A DNA stretch of 64,000 nt from Ensifer sp. PDNC004 (GCF_016919405.1 NZ_CP070353.1:2294001-2358000), one strand, 5' to 3'; positions 18,272 to 27,042 are shown, numbered from the stretch's first letter. Made by a program: numbers and translations. Notes: generated from the letters alone by a model not told the origin.

Positions 18272-19600
18272 ATGGAGAACGCTTCGACGACATCGGCCGG
18301 TGGGGCCGCACGGCCGAGACAGCGGGTCTTCCTGTTCCTGCAGGGCCCCTCCTCGCCGATCTTCCGCAAGATCGCTGACCGGCTCGAAGCCCTTGGCCAC
18401 CGCTGTCTCAGGATCAACCTGAACGTCGGCGACCAGATCTTCTGGCGCCGCAAGGGCGGCTTCAACTATCGCGGCACGGCGGCCGCCTGGCCCGGCTATC
18501 TCGAGGCATTCATCGCGGCCCACGGCGTTACGGATATGCTGTTTCTCGGCGAAGAGCGGCCCTACCACAGGGCGGCCAATGCCGTCGCCCATCGCACCGG
18601 CGTCAGTGTCGCCATTATCGAGATGGGCTATCTGCGGCCGGACTGGCTGACGCTCGAGCGCAACGGCATGTCGTCGAACTCCCATTTTCCTGTCGATGCC
18701 GGGCAGATCCTTTCGGCTGCGTCCAACTTGCCGGAGCCGGACTGGCGCAAGCGCTACAGCCAGACGTTCCTCGCCGATGCGAGCTACGATCTGCTCTACA
18801 ATCTGCCGAACGTCTTTTTCTGGTTCCTGTTTCCACACTACCGCCGTCACGGGATTTTCCATCCGCTCGCCGAATATGCCGGCTGGGTGCGCCGGCTGCT
18901 ATCCGAAAAACGGCGCAGCGCGGAAGCGGTGGCGACCGTTGCGAAGCTCCTTTCGGACGATGCCCCCTACTTCGTCTATCCGCTTCAGCTCGAAACCGAC
19001 TTTCAGCTCAGGGCGCATTCGCCCTTCCACAGCCAGAAGGATGCAATCGCTGACGTCCTGACCTCGTTCGGCGCCTTTGCCGCGCCGAATGCACGCCTGG
19101 TCTTCAAGGTGCATCCGCTCGACAACGACCTGATCCCGTGGCGCAGCTTCATCGAGCAGCGAGCAGCGGCGCTTGGCTTGAGCGGGCGCGTCTTCTACCT
19201 GGACGGCGGAAATCTCGATACGCTTGGCGAGGCGAGCGCCGGCATGGTCACGGTGAATTCGACGGCCGGATTGCACGCCCTGAAGCAGGGGCGGCCGGTC
19301 AAGGTGCTCGGCACTGCCGTCTTCGATATTGCCGGTCTGACCGACCAGCAGCCACTCGACGGTTTCTGGCAGGCGCCCCAGGCGCCGGAGCCTGGGCTCA
19401 GTGTCGCCATGTTCCGCCTGCTTGCGGCGTCGATCCAGGTGCGCGGCAACCTCTATTCCCGTGCTGGAACCGATGCCGGTGCGGAAGCGATTGCCCGGCG
19501 GCTGCACGAAGACAGCCTCAACGAGCCTGGGGCCTTTGTTAACCCCGCACCGCGCCAAAAGCCAGCGAAACGCGCGCCTTCCGCTTCCCGCCAAGGGTAG
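18272..19600 (+). CDS. rkpJ: Capsule polysaccharide protein, KpsS-like (probable beta-Kdo transferase family)
   Basis: A 442-residue cytoplasmic protein of the KpsS family. It starts with FLFLQGPSSPIFRKIADRL, contains LGEERPYHRAANAVA and the conserved capsule block FPHYRRHG. It ends with TVNSTAGLHALKQGRPVKVLG, the nucleotide-sugar-side signature shared by KpsS and KpsC. In E. coli these enzymes build the poly-Kdo linker on phosphatidylglycerol (established knowledge), so RkpJ may join the K-antigen to its lipid. It follows rkpI by 13 bases and is the last gene of the run. A Kdo-pathway isomerase gene lies 2 kb further on. The C-terminus converges on the MFS gene with a 21-base gap and no clear terminator. 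Confidence 0.85.
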   Translation: MENASTTSAGGAARPRQRVFLFLQGPSSPIFRKIADRLEALGHRCLRINLNVGDQIFWRRKGGFNYRGTAAAWPGYLEAFIAAHGVTDMLFLGEERPYHRAANAVAHRTGVSVAIIEMGYLRPDWLTLERNGMSSNSHFPVDAGQILSAASNLPEPDWRKRYSQTFLADASYDLLYNLPNVFFWFLFPHYRRHGIFHPLAEYAGWVRRLLSEKRRSAEAVATVAKLLSDDAPYFVYPLQLETDFQLRAHSPFHSQKDAIADVLTSFGAFAAPNARLVFKVHPLDNDLIPWRSFIEQRAAALGLSGRVFYLDGGNLDTLGEASAGMVTVNSTAGLHALKQGRPVKVLGTAVFDIAGLTDQQPLDGFWQAPQAPEPGLSVAMFRLLAASIQVRGNLYSRAGTDAGAEAIARRLHEDSLNEPGAFVNPAPRQKPAKRAPSASRQG

Positions 19601-19621
19601 CCGTTTTCACATCGCGGGGAC

Positions 19622-20809
19622 CTAGCGCGGCGCGAGCGCTGCGGCGATAGCGGCGACCAGCATCAGCCCGGCCGCGGCCAAGGGCAGCGCGGAAAAACCA
19701 GCCCCGCCATAAACCACGCCGAAACCAAGCGTTCCCAAAAAGAGCGACAGATAGGTGACGCCGCTGTTCAGTCCCATGATCGCGCCACGCCTTGTGGGAT
19801 CGAGCCCCGTCAGCCTCATGATCAGCACGTTGAGGCCGAAATGGTTGGCAAGGCCCCAGAAAAAGACGACGACCAGCATGGCCGTGTAGGAGCCGCTTGC
19901 GGTAGCCATCGCCGCATAGACGCCGGCGACGACCAAGAAGATCACGGGTAGCAACCTGCCGGCACCGAAGCGATCGATCAGGCGGTCGAGCAGTGCCGCC
20001 GCACCGAAGCCGAAGCCGTAGGAAACGGCCACGAGGCCATTGGCGCTGAGGGGCAATCCGAGCGCCGCATGCAGGTGTTCGCCGATATAGGCATAAACGC
20101 CGTAGAAGGCGGCCATGAAAGCGGCACAGGCGATCAGCAGCGGCCCGGCGCCACGCACGCCAAGCGCAGCAAGCGGCGACGTCGTGTTGCCGGCCAGACC
20201 TTCCCGCACTGGCGCGAGCCTGACGGCAGCGCAGGCAACCAGCGTGGCCGCGGCAACGACGAAGTAAACGGCGCGCCATCCCCCGAAGTCGGCGATCGCT
20301 GCCGATAGCGGCACGCCGGCCACCATGCTGAGCGTCCAGCCGGTCAATACCAGGCCGATCGTCTCGCTCTCCCGTCCGGCCGGCGCGATGACCGAGGCCA
20401 GCGTGTAGATCGACGGAAGCGCAATGCCGGTGGCGACGCCGACAACGAGTTGGGCGGCGACCAGGAAGGCCAGCATGGGCGCGAGCGCACTGCCGGCAAG
20501 CCCGGCGGCCAGAAGCAACAGCGCGGCAGCCAGAATGCGATGAGGGCCGTACCGGTCGATGAAGCGGCCGAGGAAGATGGCGCTGGCGGCCGTGCCCAGT
20601 CCGAAAGCGGCCGAAGCGACCATCACGGAGGGAACATCCGCGCCGAGGCTCCGCGCCACCTCCGGCGCGATTGGTCCGAGCGCCAGCGAGTTGGAGCCGA
20701 TGACGCCGACGCACACGGTCAGGACATAGGCGAAGGGCGGGATGCGCGCCCTGTCGATCGAGGCCCTGTCGATTGGATTTGGCGAAACTTGTTGATCGAT
20801 GTTCGTCAT
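19622..20809 (-). CDS. MFS transporter, drug/metabolite exporter type
   Basis: A 395-residue integral membrane protein with about twelve hydrophobic helices and no signal peptide. Family marks are GRFIDRYGPHRIL in the loop after helix 2 and GWTLSMVAGVPLSAAIADFGGW around helix 5, the motif typical of proton-driven efflux (DHA1-like) members. The substrate is unknown. It is divergently transcribed from an Lrp/AsnC-type regulator only 48 bases away. That is the usual layout for an exporter induced by an amino acid or related ligand sensed by the regulator. Confidence 0.88.
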   Translation of the reverse strand: MTNIDQQVSPNPIDRASIDRARIPPFAYVLTVCVGVIGSNSLALGPIAPEVARSLGADVPSVMVASAAFGLGTAASAIFLGRFIDRYGPHRILAAALLLLAAGLAGSALAPMLAFLVAAQLVVGVATGIALPSIYTLASVIAPAGRESETIGLVLTGWTLSMVAGVPLSAAIADFGGWRAVYFVVAAATLVACAAVRLAPVREGLAGNTTSPLAALGVRGAGPLLIACAAFMAAFYGVYAYIGEHLHAALGLPLSANGLVAVSYGFGFGAAALLDRLIDRFGAGRLLPVIFLVVAGVYAAMATASGSYTAMLVVVFFWGLANHFGLNVLIMRLTGLDPTRRGAIMGLNSGVTYLSLFLGTLGFGVVYGGAGFSALPLAAAGLMLVAAIAAALAPR

Positions 20810-20812
20810 TCC

Positions 20813-20839
20813 TTCATTTTTGCAGAATGAAATTCAGCA
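20813..20839. promoter_or_regulatory. Candidate Lrp-family operator between MFS and regulator genes
   Basis: Two overlapping inverted repeats fill the centre of the 48-base divergent spacer: TTCATT-N7-AATGAA (20813-20831) and TGCAGAAT-GAA-ATTCAGCA (20821-20839, one mismatch). Lrp-type proteins bind such short imperfect palindromes. Both promoters must overlap this site, so reciprocal control is likely. Confidence 0.4.
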
Positions 20840-20857
20840 ACAAGAGGAATTCCGGGT

Positions 20858-21382
20858 ATGGACCAAAATACAGATGACATTCGGCGGAAGCGTCCGCCGG
20901 AACGCGACCTCGACGCCATGGACCGAAAACTATTAGGCGTCCTCGTCGAGGACGCGACCACGAGTTATGCCGAGCTTGGCGAACGCGTCGGGCTTTCGCC
21001 GCCGGCGGCGCATGAACGGGTGAAACGGCTCCGGCGTTCGGGCGCAATCCGCCGCGTGTCGGCGCTCATCGATCCGGACGCGGTCGGAAAGACGCTGCTT
21101 GCCTTCGTCCATGTCGACACGACCGGCTGGGGCAAGACGCAGGCACTGCTGGCGATCGAGGAATGCCCTGAGGTGGAGGAGATCCACTCGGTCGCCGGCG
21201 ACACCTGCATGTTGCTCAAGGTGCGCACCGAAAGCACGCATGCGCTGGAAGGGCTATTGGCGCGGCTCTACGACACGCCAGGCGTCAAGGCGACGCGCAG
21301 CTATGTGGTGCTTTCGACCTATCTGGAACGGCCGGTGCAGCCGGGCACGACGAGCGACTGGCCCGCCGTGGTGAAGGGTTAG
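20858..21382 (+). CDS. Lrp/AsnC family transcriptional regulator
   Basis: A 174-residue regulator with an N-terminal winged helix (LDAMDRKLLGVLVEDATTSY, AELGERVGLSPPAAHERVKR, about residues 15-65). A C-terminal RAM ligand-binding sandwich follows (LLAFVHVDTTGWGK, EIHSVAGDTCMLLKVRT). The start at 20858 has AAGAGGAA about ten bases upstream; an internal ATG at 20918 would remove part of the first helix and is less likely. It is divergent from the MFS exporter gene and probably regulates it and itself in response to an amino-acid-like ligand. Confidence 0.93.
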   Translation: MDQNTDDIRRKRPPERDLDAMDRKLLGVLVEDATTSYAELGERVGLSPPAAHERVKRLRRSGAIRRVSALIDPDAVGKTLLAFVHVDTTGWGKTQALLAIEECPEVEEIHSVAGDTCMLLKVRTESTHALEGLLARLYDTPGVKATRSYVVLSTYLERPVQPGTTSDWPAVVKG

Positions 21383-21419
21383 ACCGCCTTCGCCAGGCGA
21401 CGGTCCGGCCCTGCCGGTC

Positions 21420-22430
21420 TCAGACGACGCCGGCGCGCAGCAGGTCGTGAATATGCAGGATGCTGACGGGCGCGCCGCCATCGTCGACGACGAACAGCAC
21501 GGTCACCTTGTGCTGCTGCATGAATTCCATGGCGCCGCTTGCGAGAACGTCGCCGCGGATCACGCGCGGATTGCGCGACATCACCGCTTCGACCGGCTGC
21601 AGCAGCAGGTCGCCGGACATGTGACGACGCAGGTCCCCGTCGGTGATCACGCCAGCCAGCTTGCCGCCATCGTCGACGATGCCGACGACACCGAAACCCT
21701 TCGACGACATCTCGATCAGCGCCTCGCTCATCGGGCGGCCGACGCTGAGAAGCGGCATCTGGGCGCCGTCATGCGCCAGTTCGCGCACCAGCCGCAGCTG
21801 CGCACCGAGCTTGCCGCCCGGATGGAAGGTCTTGAAGTCTTCGGCCGAAAAGCCGCGCCGCTCGAGGAGCGCGATCGCGAGCGCGTCGCCGATGGCAAGC
21901 TGCAGCATGGCCGACGTCGTCGGCGCGAGGCCGTGCGGACAGGCTTCCTGGACCTTCGGCAGCACGATCGGCACTTCGGAGTTGCGGGCAAGCACGCTGT
22001 CGCGGTTGGCGCAGATCGAGACGATCGGCACGTTGAAGCGCTTGGCGTAGGTGAGCATGTTGGCAAGCTCGGCGGTCTCGCCCGACCAGGAAAGCAGAAT
22101 GAGTACGTCCTGCGAGGTGACCATGCCGAGGTCGCCGTGGCTCGCTTCGGTCGGGTGCACGAAATAAGCGGATGTTCCGGTCGATGCCAGCGTGGCTGCG
22201 ATCTTGCGGCCGATGTGGCCGCTCTTGCCGACGCCGGAGACGACGACGCGCCCCTTGCTTTCGCCGATCAATTCGACAGCTTCAACGACGCTGCGGGCAA
22301 AGATCTCGTCGGCGCCGAATTGATCCGCAAGCGCCTTGATGCCGGCCATCGCGGTCGTCAGCGTCCGGCCGATCGATTCCAAAGCCGCATTTGCGGTGCG
22401 ATCATCCGCCGATGCATGTCTCAAACCCAT
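21420..22430 (-). CDS. kdsD: Arabinose-5-phosphate isomerase (KdsD/KpsF)
   Basis: This enzyme interconverts D-ribulose 5-phosphate and D-arabinose 5-phosphate, the first step to Kdo. The 336-residue protein has an N-terminal SIS sugar-isomerase domain (VVVSGVGKSGHIGRKIAATL, then HPTEASHGDLGMV and LSWSGETAEL) and two C-terminal CBS domains (PLLSVGRPMSEALIEM, VEAVMSRNPRVIRGD). I use the ATG at 22430; the longer frame upstream reads like non-coding sequence. Kdo is needed for lipopolysaccharide and, in rhizobia, for Kdo-containing K-antigens, so the nearby rkp genes may depend on it. No other Kdo gene is next to it. Confidence 0.9.
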   Translation of the reverse strand: MGLRHASADDRTANAALESIGRTLTTAMAGIKALADQFGADEIFARSVVEAVELIGESKGRVVVSGVGKSGHIGRKIAATLASTGTSAYFVHPTEASHGDLGMVTSQDVLILLSWSGETAELANMLTYAKRFNVPIVSICANRDSVLARNSEVPIVLPKVQEACPHGLAPTTSAMLQLAIGDALAIALLERRGFSAEDFKTFHPGGKLGAQLRLVRELAHDGAQMPLLSVGRPMSEALIEMSSKGFGVVGIVDDGGKLAGVITDGDLRRHMSGDLLLQPVEAVMSRNPRVIRGDVLASGAMEFMQQHKVTVLFVVDDGGAPVSILHIHDLLRAGVV

Positions 22431-22574
22431 GATGACCCCAATTCTGCGAAGACTTAAGCAACAGGCATGAAATTGCCCGCCAGACCATTGACGGCAGATA
22501 AGCGCTTTTTCTTGGCAAACCAAGTCTTGGAAGCAGAGTTCGGGGGAAAACTGGCGTGATCCGTGGCGTTTTCG

Positions 22575-23027
22575 TCAGCCGGCGCGCTTTTCTTCCATTT
22601 CGAGCGGCATCGACTTGTCGGCCGCGAATTCTTCGAGCGTCATCGAATCGAGGATCGCGGCAACGGCATCGCGCACCGTCGTCATCGACACCCGCACCTG
22701 ACAGGTCTCGGGATCGTTGCAGTCTTCGCACACCTCATAGGCCGTGCGGCTTGCGCAGCGGATCGGCGCTAGCGGCCCATCGAGCGTACGGATGACGTGA
22801 CCGATGCGGATTTCGGATGCCGGGCGCGACAGCGAATAACCGCCGCCGGGGCCCTTCTTCGAGCGCAGCATGCCGGCGTTGCGCAGTTCGAGCAGGATGG
22901 TGTCCAGGAATTTCTTCGGGATATTGTTGCGCTGCGCGATCTCGGTAATGAAGGCGGTCTCCCCCGGCTCCAGCCGTGCAAGATCGACCAAGGCCTTCAG
23001 TCCGTACTTTCCCTTCTTCGTCAGCAT
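22575..23027 (-). CDS. Rrf2 family transcriptional regulator with four cysteines
   Basis: A 150-residue regulator. The N-terminus MLTKKGKYGLKALVDLARLE and the wing GPGGGYSLSRPASEIRIGHV are classic Rrf2 winged-helix features. Cysteines at 91, 100, 103 and 109 sit where IscR, NsrR and RirA carry an iron-sulfur cluster, so redox or cluster sensing is plausible. Spacing differs from RirA, so I do not call it RirA. The start at 23027 is chosen because the helix-turn-helix begins immediately after it. Its own upstream region holds an AT-rich inverted repeat. Confidence 0.9.
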   Translation of the reverse strand: MLTKKGKYGLKALVDLARLEPGETAFITEIAQRNNIPKKFLDTILLELRNAGMLRSKKGPGGGYSLSRPASEIRIGHVIRTLDGPLAPIRCASRTAYEVCEDCNDPETCQVRVSMTTVRDAVAAILDSMTLEEFAADKSMPLEMEEKRAG

Positions 23028-23096
23028 TCCGGCACGCTTTCCCTGCGGCGGCACCCCAGAAAACGGGAATCATCCGCGCAAATGCAAATATATATA

Positions 23097-23125
23097 TTGG
23101 CATAGCACAAGAAACGTACTGCCAA
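23097..23125. promoter_or_regulatory. Candidate operator/promoter region of the Rrf2 gene
   Basis: An inverted repeat TTGGCA-N17-TGCCAA borders an AT-rich block (TATATATA, just downstream on the minus strand). It lies about 70-100 bases before the Rrf2 start and could be an autoregulatory site. No perfect -35/-10 pair was identified. Confidence 0.25.
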
Positions 23126-23217
23126 CATATAATTATAGTGGGGAATTGACCGATGTCGCGGGCAATTGCGTGCGGCCGATGCGGCAAGATTTGCGAAGGT
23201 CTTCGCGGCGGAGGCGG

Positions 23218-23243
23218 GAGAAAAGCCGAAACCGGCTTTTCTC
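23218..23243 (-). terminator. Stem-loop terminator downstream of the 70-residue protein gene
   Basis: The perfect 11-bp stem GAGAAAAGCCG/CGGCTTTTCTC with loop AAAC lies 15 bases past the stop of the gene at 23258-23470. The A/T-rich stem base on both strands could work in either direction. Confidence 0.65.
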
Positions 23244-23257
23244 ATCCAAGTGCGGCT

Positions 23258-23470
23258 TCAGGCAGCGGCGCTGTGGTTCTGACGCTTCGCCTGGACGGCC
23301 TGGTGGGCCAACAGCTGCCGGATTGCGGCGCGCGCTTCATCGGCCGAGCCGAAGCGCTTCGCGTCCAGGTCCCAGACGTGATACTTCACCGCCAGGAACT
23401 TGAAGCGATCTTCATCCGGGACAACAACGCCGACGGCTTCGCCGCCAAATTCGATAACCTGCTTGCTCAT
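23258..23470 (-). CDS. Conserved 70-residue hypothetical protein
   Basis: A small soluble protein beginning MSKQVIEFGGEAVGVVVPDE, with a compact alpha/beta-like pattern (FKFLAVKYHVWDLDAKRFGS) and an alanine-rich helical tail. GGAG lies about 12 bases before the ATG and a strong hairpin follows the stop, so it is very likely expressed. I recognise it only as a conserved rhizobial hypothetical and cannot assign a function. Upstream on the same strand is a 32-codon frame with an excellent ribosome binding site, possibly co-transcribed. Confidence 0.7.
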   Translation of the reverse strand: MSKQVIEFGGEAVGVVVPDEDRFKFLAVKYHVWDLDAKRFGSADEARAAIRQLLAHQAVQAKRQNHSAAA

Positions 23471-23548
23471 ACAAATAACGCTCCATCCACGCTGTCGGCG
23501 CGGAAACTTTCAATTTCGGCAAAAGATAAAGTTCGAGGGGTTCGAAGG

Positions 23549-23647
23549 TCACATTCGGCAAAGATTGCGAATGAGCCATTTTTTCTCTGTTGCGCGACAA
23601 AGGAGACGCGTGCCGAAGAAGGCGGCGGTCGAGACGGTTTCGGACAT
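23549..23647 (-). CDS. Candidate 32-residue protein
   Basis: The frame starts MSETVSTAAFFGTRLL and ends in a basic stretch (TEKKWLIRNLCRM). It contains an amphipathic or weakly hydrophobic helix followed by Lys/Arg residues. A strong ribosome binding site (AAGGAG) lies seven bases before the ATG, which is the main support. It is 78 bases upstream of the 70-residue gene on the same strand. The peptide could bind the membrane surface; nothing else can be said. Confidence 0.4.
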   Translation of the reverse strand: MSETVSTAAFFGTRLLCRATEKKWLIRNLCRM

Positions 23648-23925
23648 GTCACACTCCTTTGGCTGGCCCGGCATCAGCAATGCCGGAGCGTTCGATGAAC
23701 AACCGTGAGGCGGACTCCCGCGTTCACGTAGTGGCAAACTAGAATAATCTACCAATTCCGTCAATTAAAAAGATGAATACGCAGAAAAAATTTCTTCACC
23801 CTTTAAATTCAAGGGGCGATGCACGCAAAATCCATCCACCCGTTCCGGAGCCGGAGACCTACGCTATTTAGGAAGCAAAGAATCAGTCTGCAAGGCACGG
23901 GTGGATAAAGACAGCACATTCGGAC

Positions 23926-23955
23926 AAAAAAGGGGCGGCCGTTGCGGCCGCCCCT
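23926..23955 (-). terminator. Rho-independent terminator of secDF
   Basis: On the minus strand the perfect 11-bp GC-rich stem AGGGGCGGCCG/CGGCCGCCCCT (23931-23955) is followed by a run of T, 28 bases past the secDF stop. The rest of the 336-base gap from 23648 to 23983 shows no gene; it is unusually AT-rich around 23750-23830 and may hold the promoter of the small genes downstream. Confidence 0.9.
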
Positions 23956-23983
23956 TCACGTTTTATATCCTGAGAGACGGCGA

Positions 23984-26524
23984 TCAGGCCGCCGGCGTTC
24001 CCGCCTGCGGCGTGGTCGTGCCGCTGCGGGACGCTTCGCGATCCTTCCACCAACGATTGAGGAAGAGCAGGATCGGACCGCCGATGTAGATCGACGAGGT
24101 CGTTGCCACGATCACGCCGAAGATCATCGGCCAGGCGAAGCTCTTGACGGCATCGCCGCCCCAGATCGCCATCGGCACCAGCGAGAAGGCCGTCGCCATC
24201 GAGGTGAAGATGCATCGCGCGATCACTTGGTTGATACTCATGTCGATGAGATCCGAGAACGGCATCGACTTGTACTTCCTGAGGTTCTCGCGCATGCGGT
24301 CATAGACCACCACCTTGTCGTTGACCGAGTAGCCGATCATCGTCAGCAACGCGGCGATAGCCGTCAGGTTGAAGTCGATGCCTGTCAGCGCGAAGAAGCC
24401 GATCGTCTTGGTGATGTCGAGCAAGAGGACCGCGATCGCGCCGACAGCGAAGTGCCATTCGAAGCGGAACCAGATGTAGAGCAGGATCGCCACCATCGCG
24501 AGACCGACAGCGAGGAAGCCCGAACGGGCAAGCTCGGTGCTGACGGTCGGGCCGACGACCTCAGTACGCTCGAATGCCGCATCCGGGATCGTCTGGACGA
24601 CGGCATCCTTGATGCGGTTGAGCGCTACGGTCTGCTCCTGCTCGCCGCCCGGCTGGCGCTGGACGCGGATCAGGACCGATTTGTCCTGGCCGAATTCCTG
24701 CAGCGCCACTTCGCCGATGTTGAGCGCTTCGAGATTGTGGCGAAGCGTCGGAAGGTCGAGCGTATTCTTCGAGGTAGTCTCGACCTGGATACCGCCGACG
24801 AAGTCGATGCCGTAGTTGAGGCCCGGCGTGAAGAACAGCACGACGGAGCTGACCGACAGGAAGGCGGACATGCCGATGGCGACGAAGCGGCCCTTCATGA
24901 AGGAGAAGGACGGAAGCTTCGGAACCTTGCCGAACAGCGACGGGATCTCGAGCTTCTTCATCTTCCGGCGAACGACGACCTCGCGCATCATCAGGCGCAC
25001 GACGGTGATCGAGGTGAACATCGAGATGATAATGCCGAGCATCATCGTGACGGCGAAGCCCTTGACCGGGCCGGAGCCGAAGGCGAAGAGCAGCACGGTG
25101 CCCGAAAGCGTCGTGACGTTACTATCGATGATGGTTGCGTAGGCCTTGTTGAAGCCGATATCGAGCGCCTTCATCGCGCCTGCGCCGCCTTCCGTCTCTT
25201 CACGGATACGCGCATTGATCAGGATGTTGGCGTCCACGGCCATCCCGATGCCGAGAATGATACCGGCGATACCGGGCAAGGTCAGCGTCGAGCCTAGCAT
25301 CGCCAGAAGCGCGATCGTCAGGATCGTGTGCAGCACCAGACCGACATTGGCGATCATGCCCCATGCGCCGTAGAGCACGACCATAAGGGCGACGACGAGG
25401 GCAAAGCCGGCAAGACCGGTGTAGATGCCCATGCGGATCGAATCCGAGCCGAGGTTCGGACCAACCGAGCGTTCTTCAATGACGGTCAGCGGCGCCGGCA
25501 GGGCGCCCGAGCGCAGCAGCGCCGAGAGAACGGTTGCTTCCTTCGAGGTGAAGTTGCCGCTGATCTGCCCCTGACCGCCAATGATCGGTTCGCGGATGAC
25601 CGGTGCGGTCAGAACCTTGCCGTCGAGAACGATGGCGAAGGGCCGGCCGACTGCGGCCTGAGTGATTTCCGCAAACTGGCGCGCGCCAAGCGCGTCGAAG
25701 GTGAAGGAAACGATCGGTTCGTTGGTGCGCTGGTCGAAGCCGGCCTTGGCATCGGCCAGCCGTTCGCCGGAGATCGCGACGCGGCTTTCGACCGCATATT
25801 TGTTGGTGTCGTGGGCGCCCGGCAGAATGTCGACGCCGCGCGGCGGCGGCTGGTTTGGATCCACCGTCTGGTCGACCATGTGGAAGCTCATCTGCGCGGT
25901 CGAGCCGAGAAGCTGACGCAGAGCCGTCGGATCTTCGAGACCGGGAAGCTGGACGAGAATACGGTCGGAGCCGACGCGCTGGATCAAAGGTTCGGCAACG
26001 CCGACGGTATCGACGCGCTGGCGGATGATTTCCAGACTCTGCTCGACCGCCTTGGTCGTGCGGTCGGCAAGGCCGGCTTCGGTCATTGCCAGGGTGATGG
26101 TGTCACTATCCTCGGTCACGTCGATATCGGACGCCGAGCTGCCGAAGCCGAGCGTGCCGACGGGGGCAGCGAGTTCCTTCAGCTTCGGCAGAACTTTTTC
26201 GCGGTCGGCCGGATCTTCGATCTTCACGGTAACGGTATCACCGGCAATACGTGCCGAAGAGGCCGAAATGCGCTCGGTGCGGAGCGCCCGGCGCGTATCG
26301 TCAAGCAGCGTTTCGAGACGAGCTTTGCGAAGGCCGGCGGCATCGACTTCGAGCACGAGGTGCGAGCCGCCCTTGAGGTCGAGGCCGAGGGTCACCGGCT
26401 TGACCGGCAGCCAGCCTGCAAATTGTTCACGTTGTGCCGGCGTCAGCACGTTCGGAAGCGCCGCGATACATCCGAAGATGATCACGACGACATAGACGAG
26501 AATCGCCCATTTCGATGTACGCAT
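23984..26524 (-). CDS. secDF: Protein translocase SecD-SecF fusion
   Basis: An 846-residue fusion that uses the proton-motive force to pull secreted proteins through SecYEG. The SecD half starts with a membrane anchor (AILVYVVVIIFGCIAAL), then the D1 motif DLKGGSHLVLEVD, a large periplasmic P1 domain and a five-helix RND-like bundle (MAVDANILINARIREET). The SecF half follows with GLNYGIDFVGGIQVE and VVVYDRMRENLRKYKSM. A fused secDF is known in several alphaproteobacteria and in Bacillus. The usual neighbour yajC is absent; a terminator and an unknown secreted protein gene lie directly upstream. A strong terminator follows. Confidence 0.96.
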   Translation of the reverse strand: MRTSKWAILVYVVVIIFGCIAALPNVLTPAQREQFAGWLPVKPVTLGLDLKGGSHLVLEVDAAGLRKARLETLLDDTRRALRTERISASSARIAGDTVTVKIEDPADREKVLPKLKELAAPVGTLGFGSSASDIDVTEDSDTITLAMTEAGLADRTTKAVEQSLEIIRQRVDTVGVAEPLIQRVGSDRILVQLPGLEDPTALRQLLGSTAQMSFHMVDQTVDPNQPPPRGVDILPGAHDTNKYAVESRVAISGERLADAKAGFDQRTNEPIVSFTFDALGARQFAEITQAAVGRPFAIVLDGKVLTAPVIREPIIGGQGQISGNFTSKEATVLSALLRSGALPAPLTVIEERSVGPNLGSDSIRMGIYTGLAGFALVVALMVVLYGAWGMIANVGLVLHTILTIALLAMLGSTLTLPGIAGIILGIGMAVDANILINARIREETEGGAGAMKALDIGFNKAYATIIDSNVTTLSGTVLLFAFGSGPVKGFAVTMMLGIIISMFTSITVVRLMMREVVVRRKMKKLEIPSLFGKVPKLPSFSFMKGRFVAIGMSAFLSVSSVVLFFTPGLNYGIDFVGGIQVETTSKNTLDLPTLRHNLEALNIGEVALQEFGQDKSVLIRVQRQPGGEQEQTVALNRIKDAVVQTIPDAAFERTEVVGPTVSTELARSGFLAVGLAMVAILLYIWFRFEWHFAVGAIAVLLLDITKTIGFFALTGIDFNLTAIAALLTMIGYSVNDKVVVYDRMRENLRKYKSMPFSDLIDMSINQVIARCIFTSMATAFSLVPMAIWGGDAVKSFAWPMIFGVIVATTSSIYIGGPILLFLNRWWKDREASRSGTTTPQAGTPAA

Positions 26525-26583
26525 GTTGTGGTTCCAGAAGAGCCTGCGCGGGCACGGGGCGCGTCGTCAGGGCATTGTTTCAT

Positions 26584-26609
26584 AAAAGGCAGCTGCAGCC
26601 GAAGCTGCC
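26584..26609 (-). terminator. Terminator between the 26.6-27.0 kb gene and secDF
   Basis: On the minus strand GGCAGCT-N8-AGCTGCC, with an alternative inner GCAGC-TTCG-GCTGC tetraloop, is followed by TTTT. It lies 26 bases past the stop of the upstream hypothetical gene and 60 bases before secDF. It supports that gene being real and secDF having its own promoter. Confidence 0.7.
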
Positions 26610-26634
26610 AGCCTGCCAAAATCCGTGTGATGGA

Positions 26635-27042
26635 TCAGACGCGCGGAGGTGCGCGAATGTGGGGGCCATGGTTCGCGGCCCCGCCGAGATACGCGGCGGT
26701 CTCTCGGAACACCCGCCCATCCGAAGAGCGGGGAAATTCAAATTGGAGCGATGCCGGCAGGAGCGCCGGCAAGCCGTCATCGGCTGCGGACTTGGCGTCC
26801 TTGCGCTCCGCCGTAAATCGAAGGTCAGAAAGCGGTGTCGCCCGCGAGAGCTGCCGGGCGGCGGGACGATCGGTCGAACCGGTGTCGGTGACGTTTCCGG
26901 CCTGGGCGCCGGATGCCGAACGGGACGGGATGCTCTGTCCGACCGAGATGACCTGCATTGCGAAGGAGGCGCAAAACAGCCACAGCACGGCGAGAAGCCG
27001 GCCGGCCTGCATGTTCTTGCTGCCACCACCCATGCGGTCCAT
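26635..27042 (-). CDS. Hypothetical secreted or membrane-anchored protein upstream of secDF
   Basis: A 135-residue protein. A hydrophobic segment (LLAVLWLFCASFAMQVISV) starts after about 14 residues, or after four if translation begins at the ATG at 27012, which gives a better signal peptide. The remainder is polar and low in structure, ending in HIRAPPRV, a C-terminal pattern seen in small secreted hypotheticals of rhizobia. There is no recognised domain. The hairpin terminator right after the stop supports it. It takes the position where yajC is often found but does not resemble YajC. Confidence 0.5.
   Translation of the reverse strand: MDRMGGGSKNMQAGRLLAVLWLFCASFAMQVISVGQSIPSRSASGAQAGNVTDTGSTDRPAARQLSRATPLSDLRFTAERKDAKSAADDGLPALLPASLQFEFPRSSDGRVFRETAAYLGGAANHGPHIRAPPRV

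Noticed and set aside
22575..23027. RirA iron regulator
   Set aside because: It is Rrf2-like, but the N-terminal sequence and four-cysteine spacing differ from RirA as I know it.
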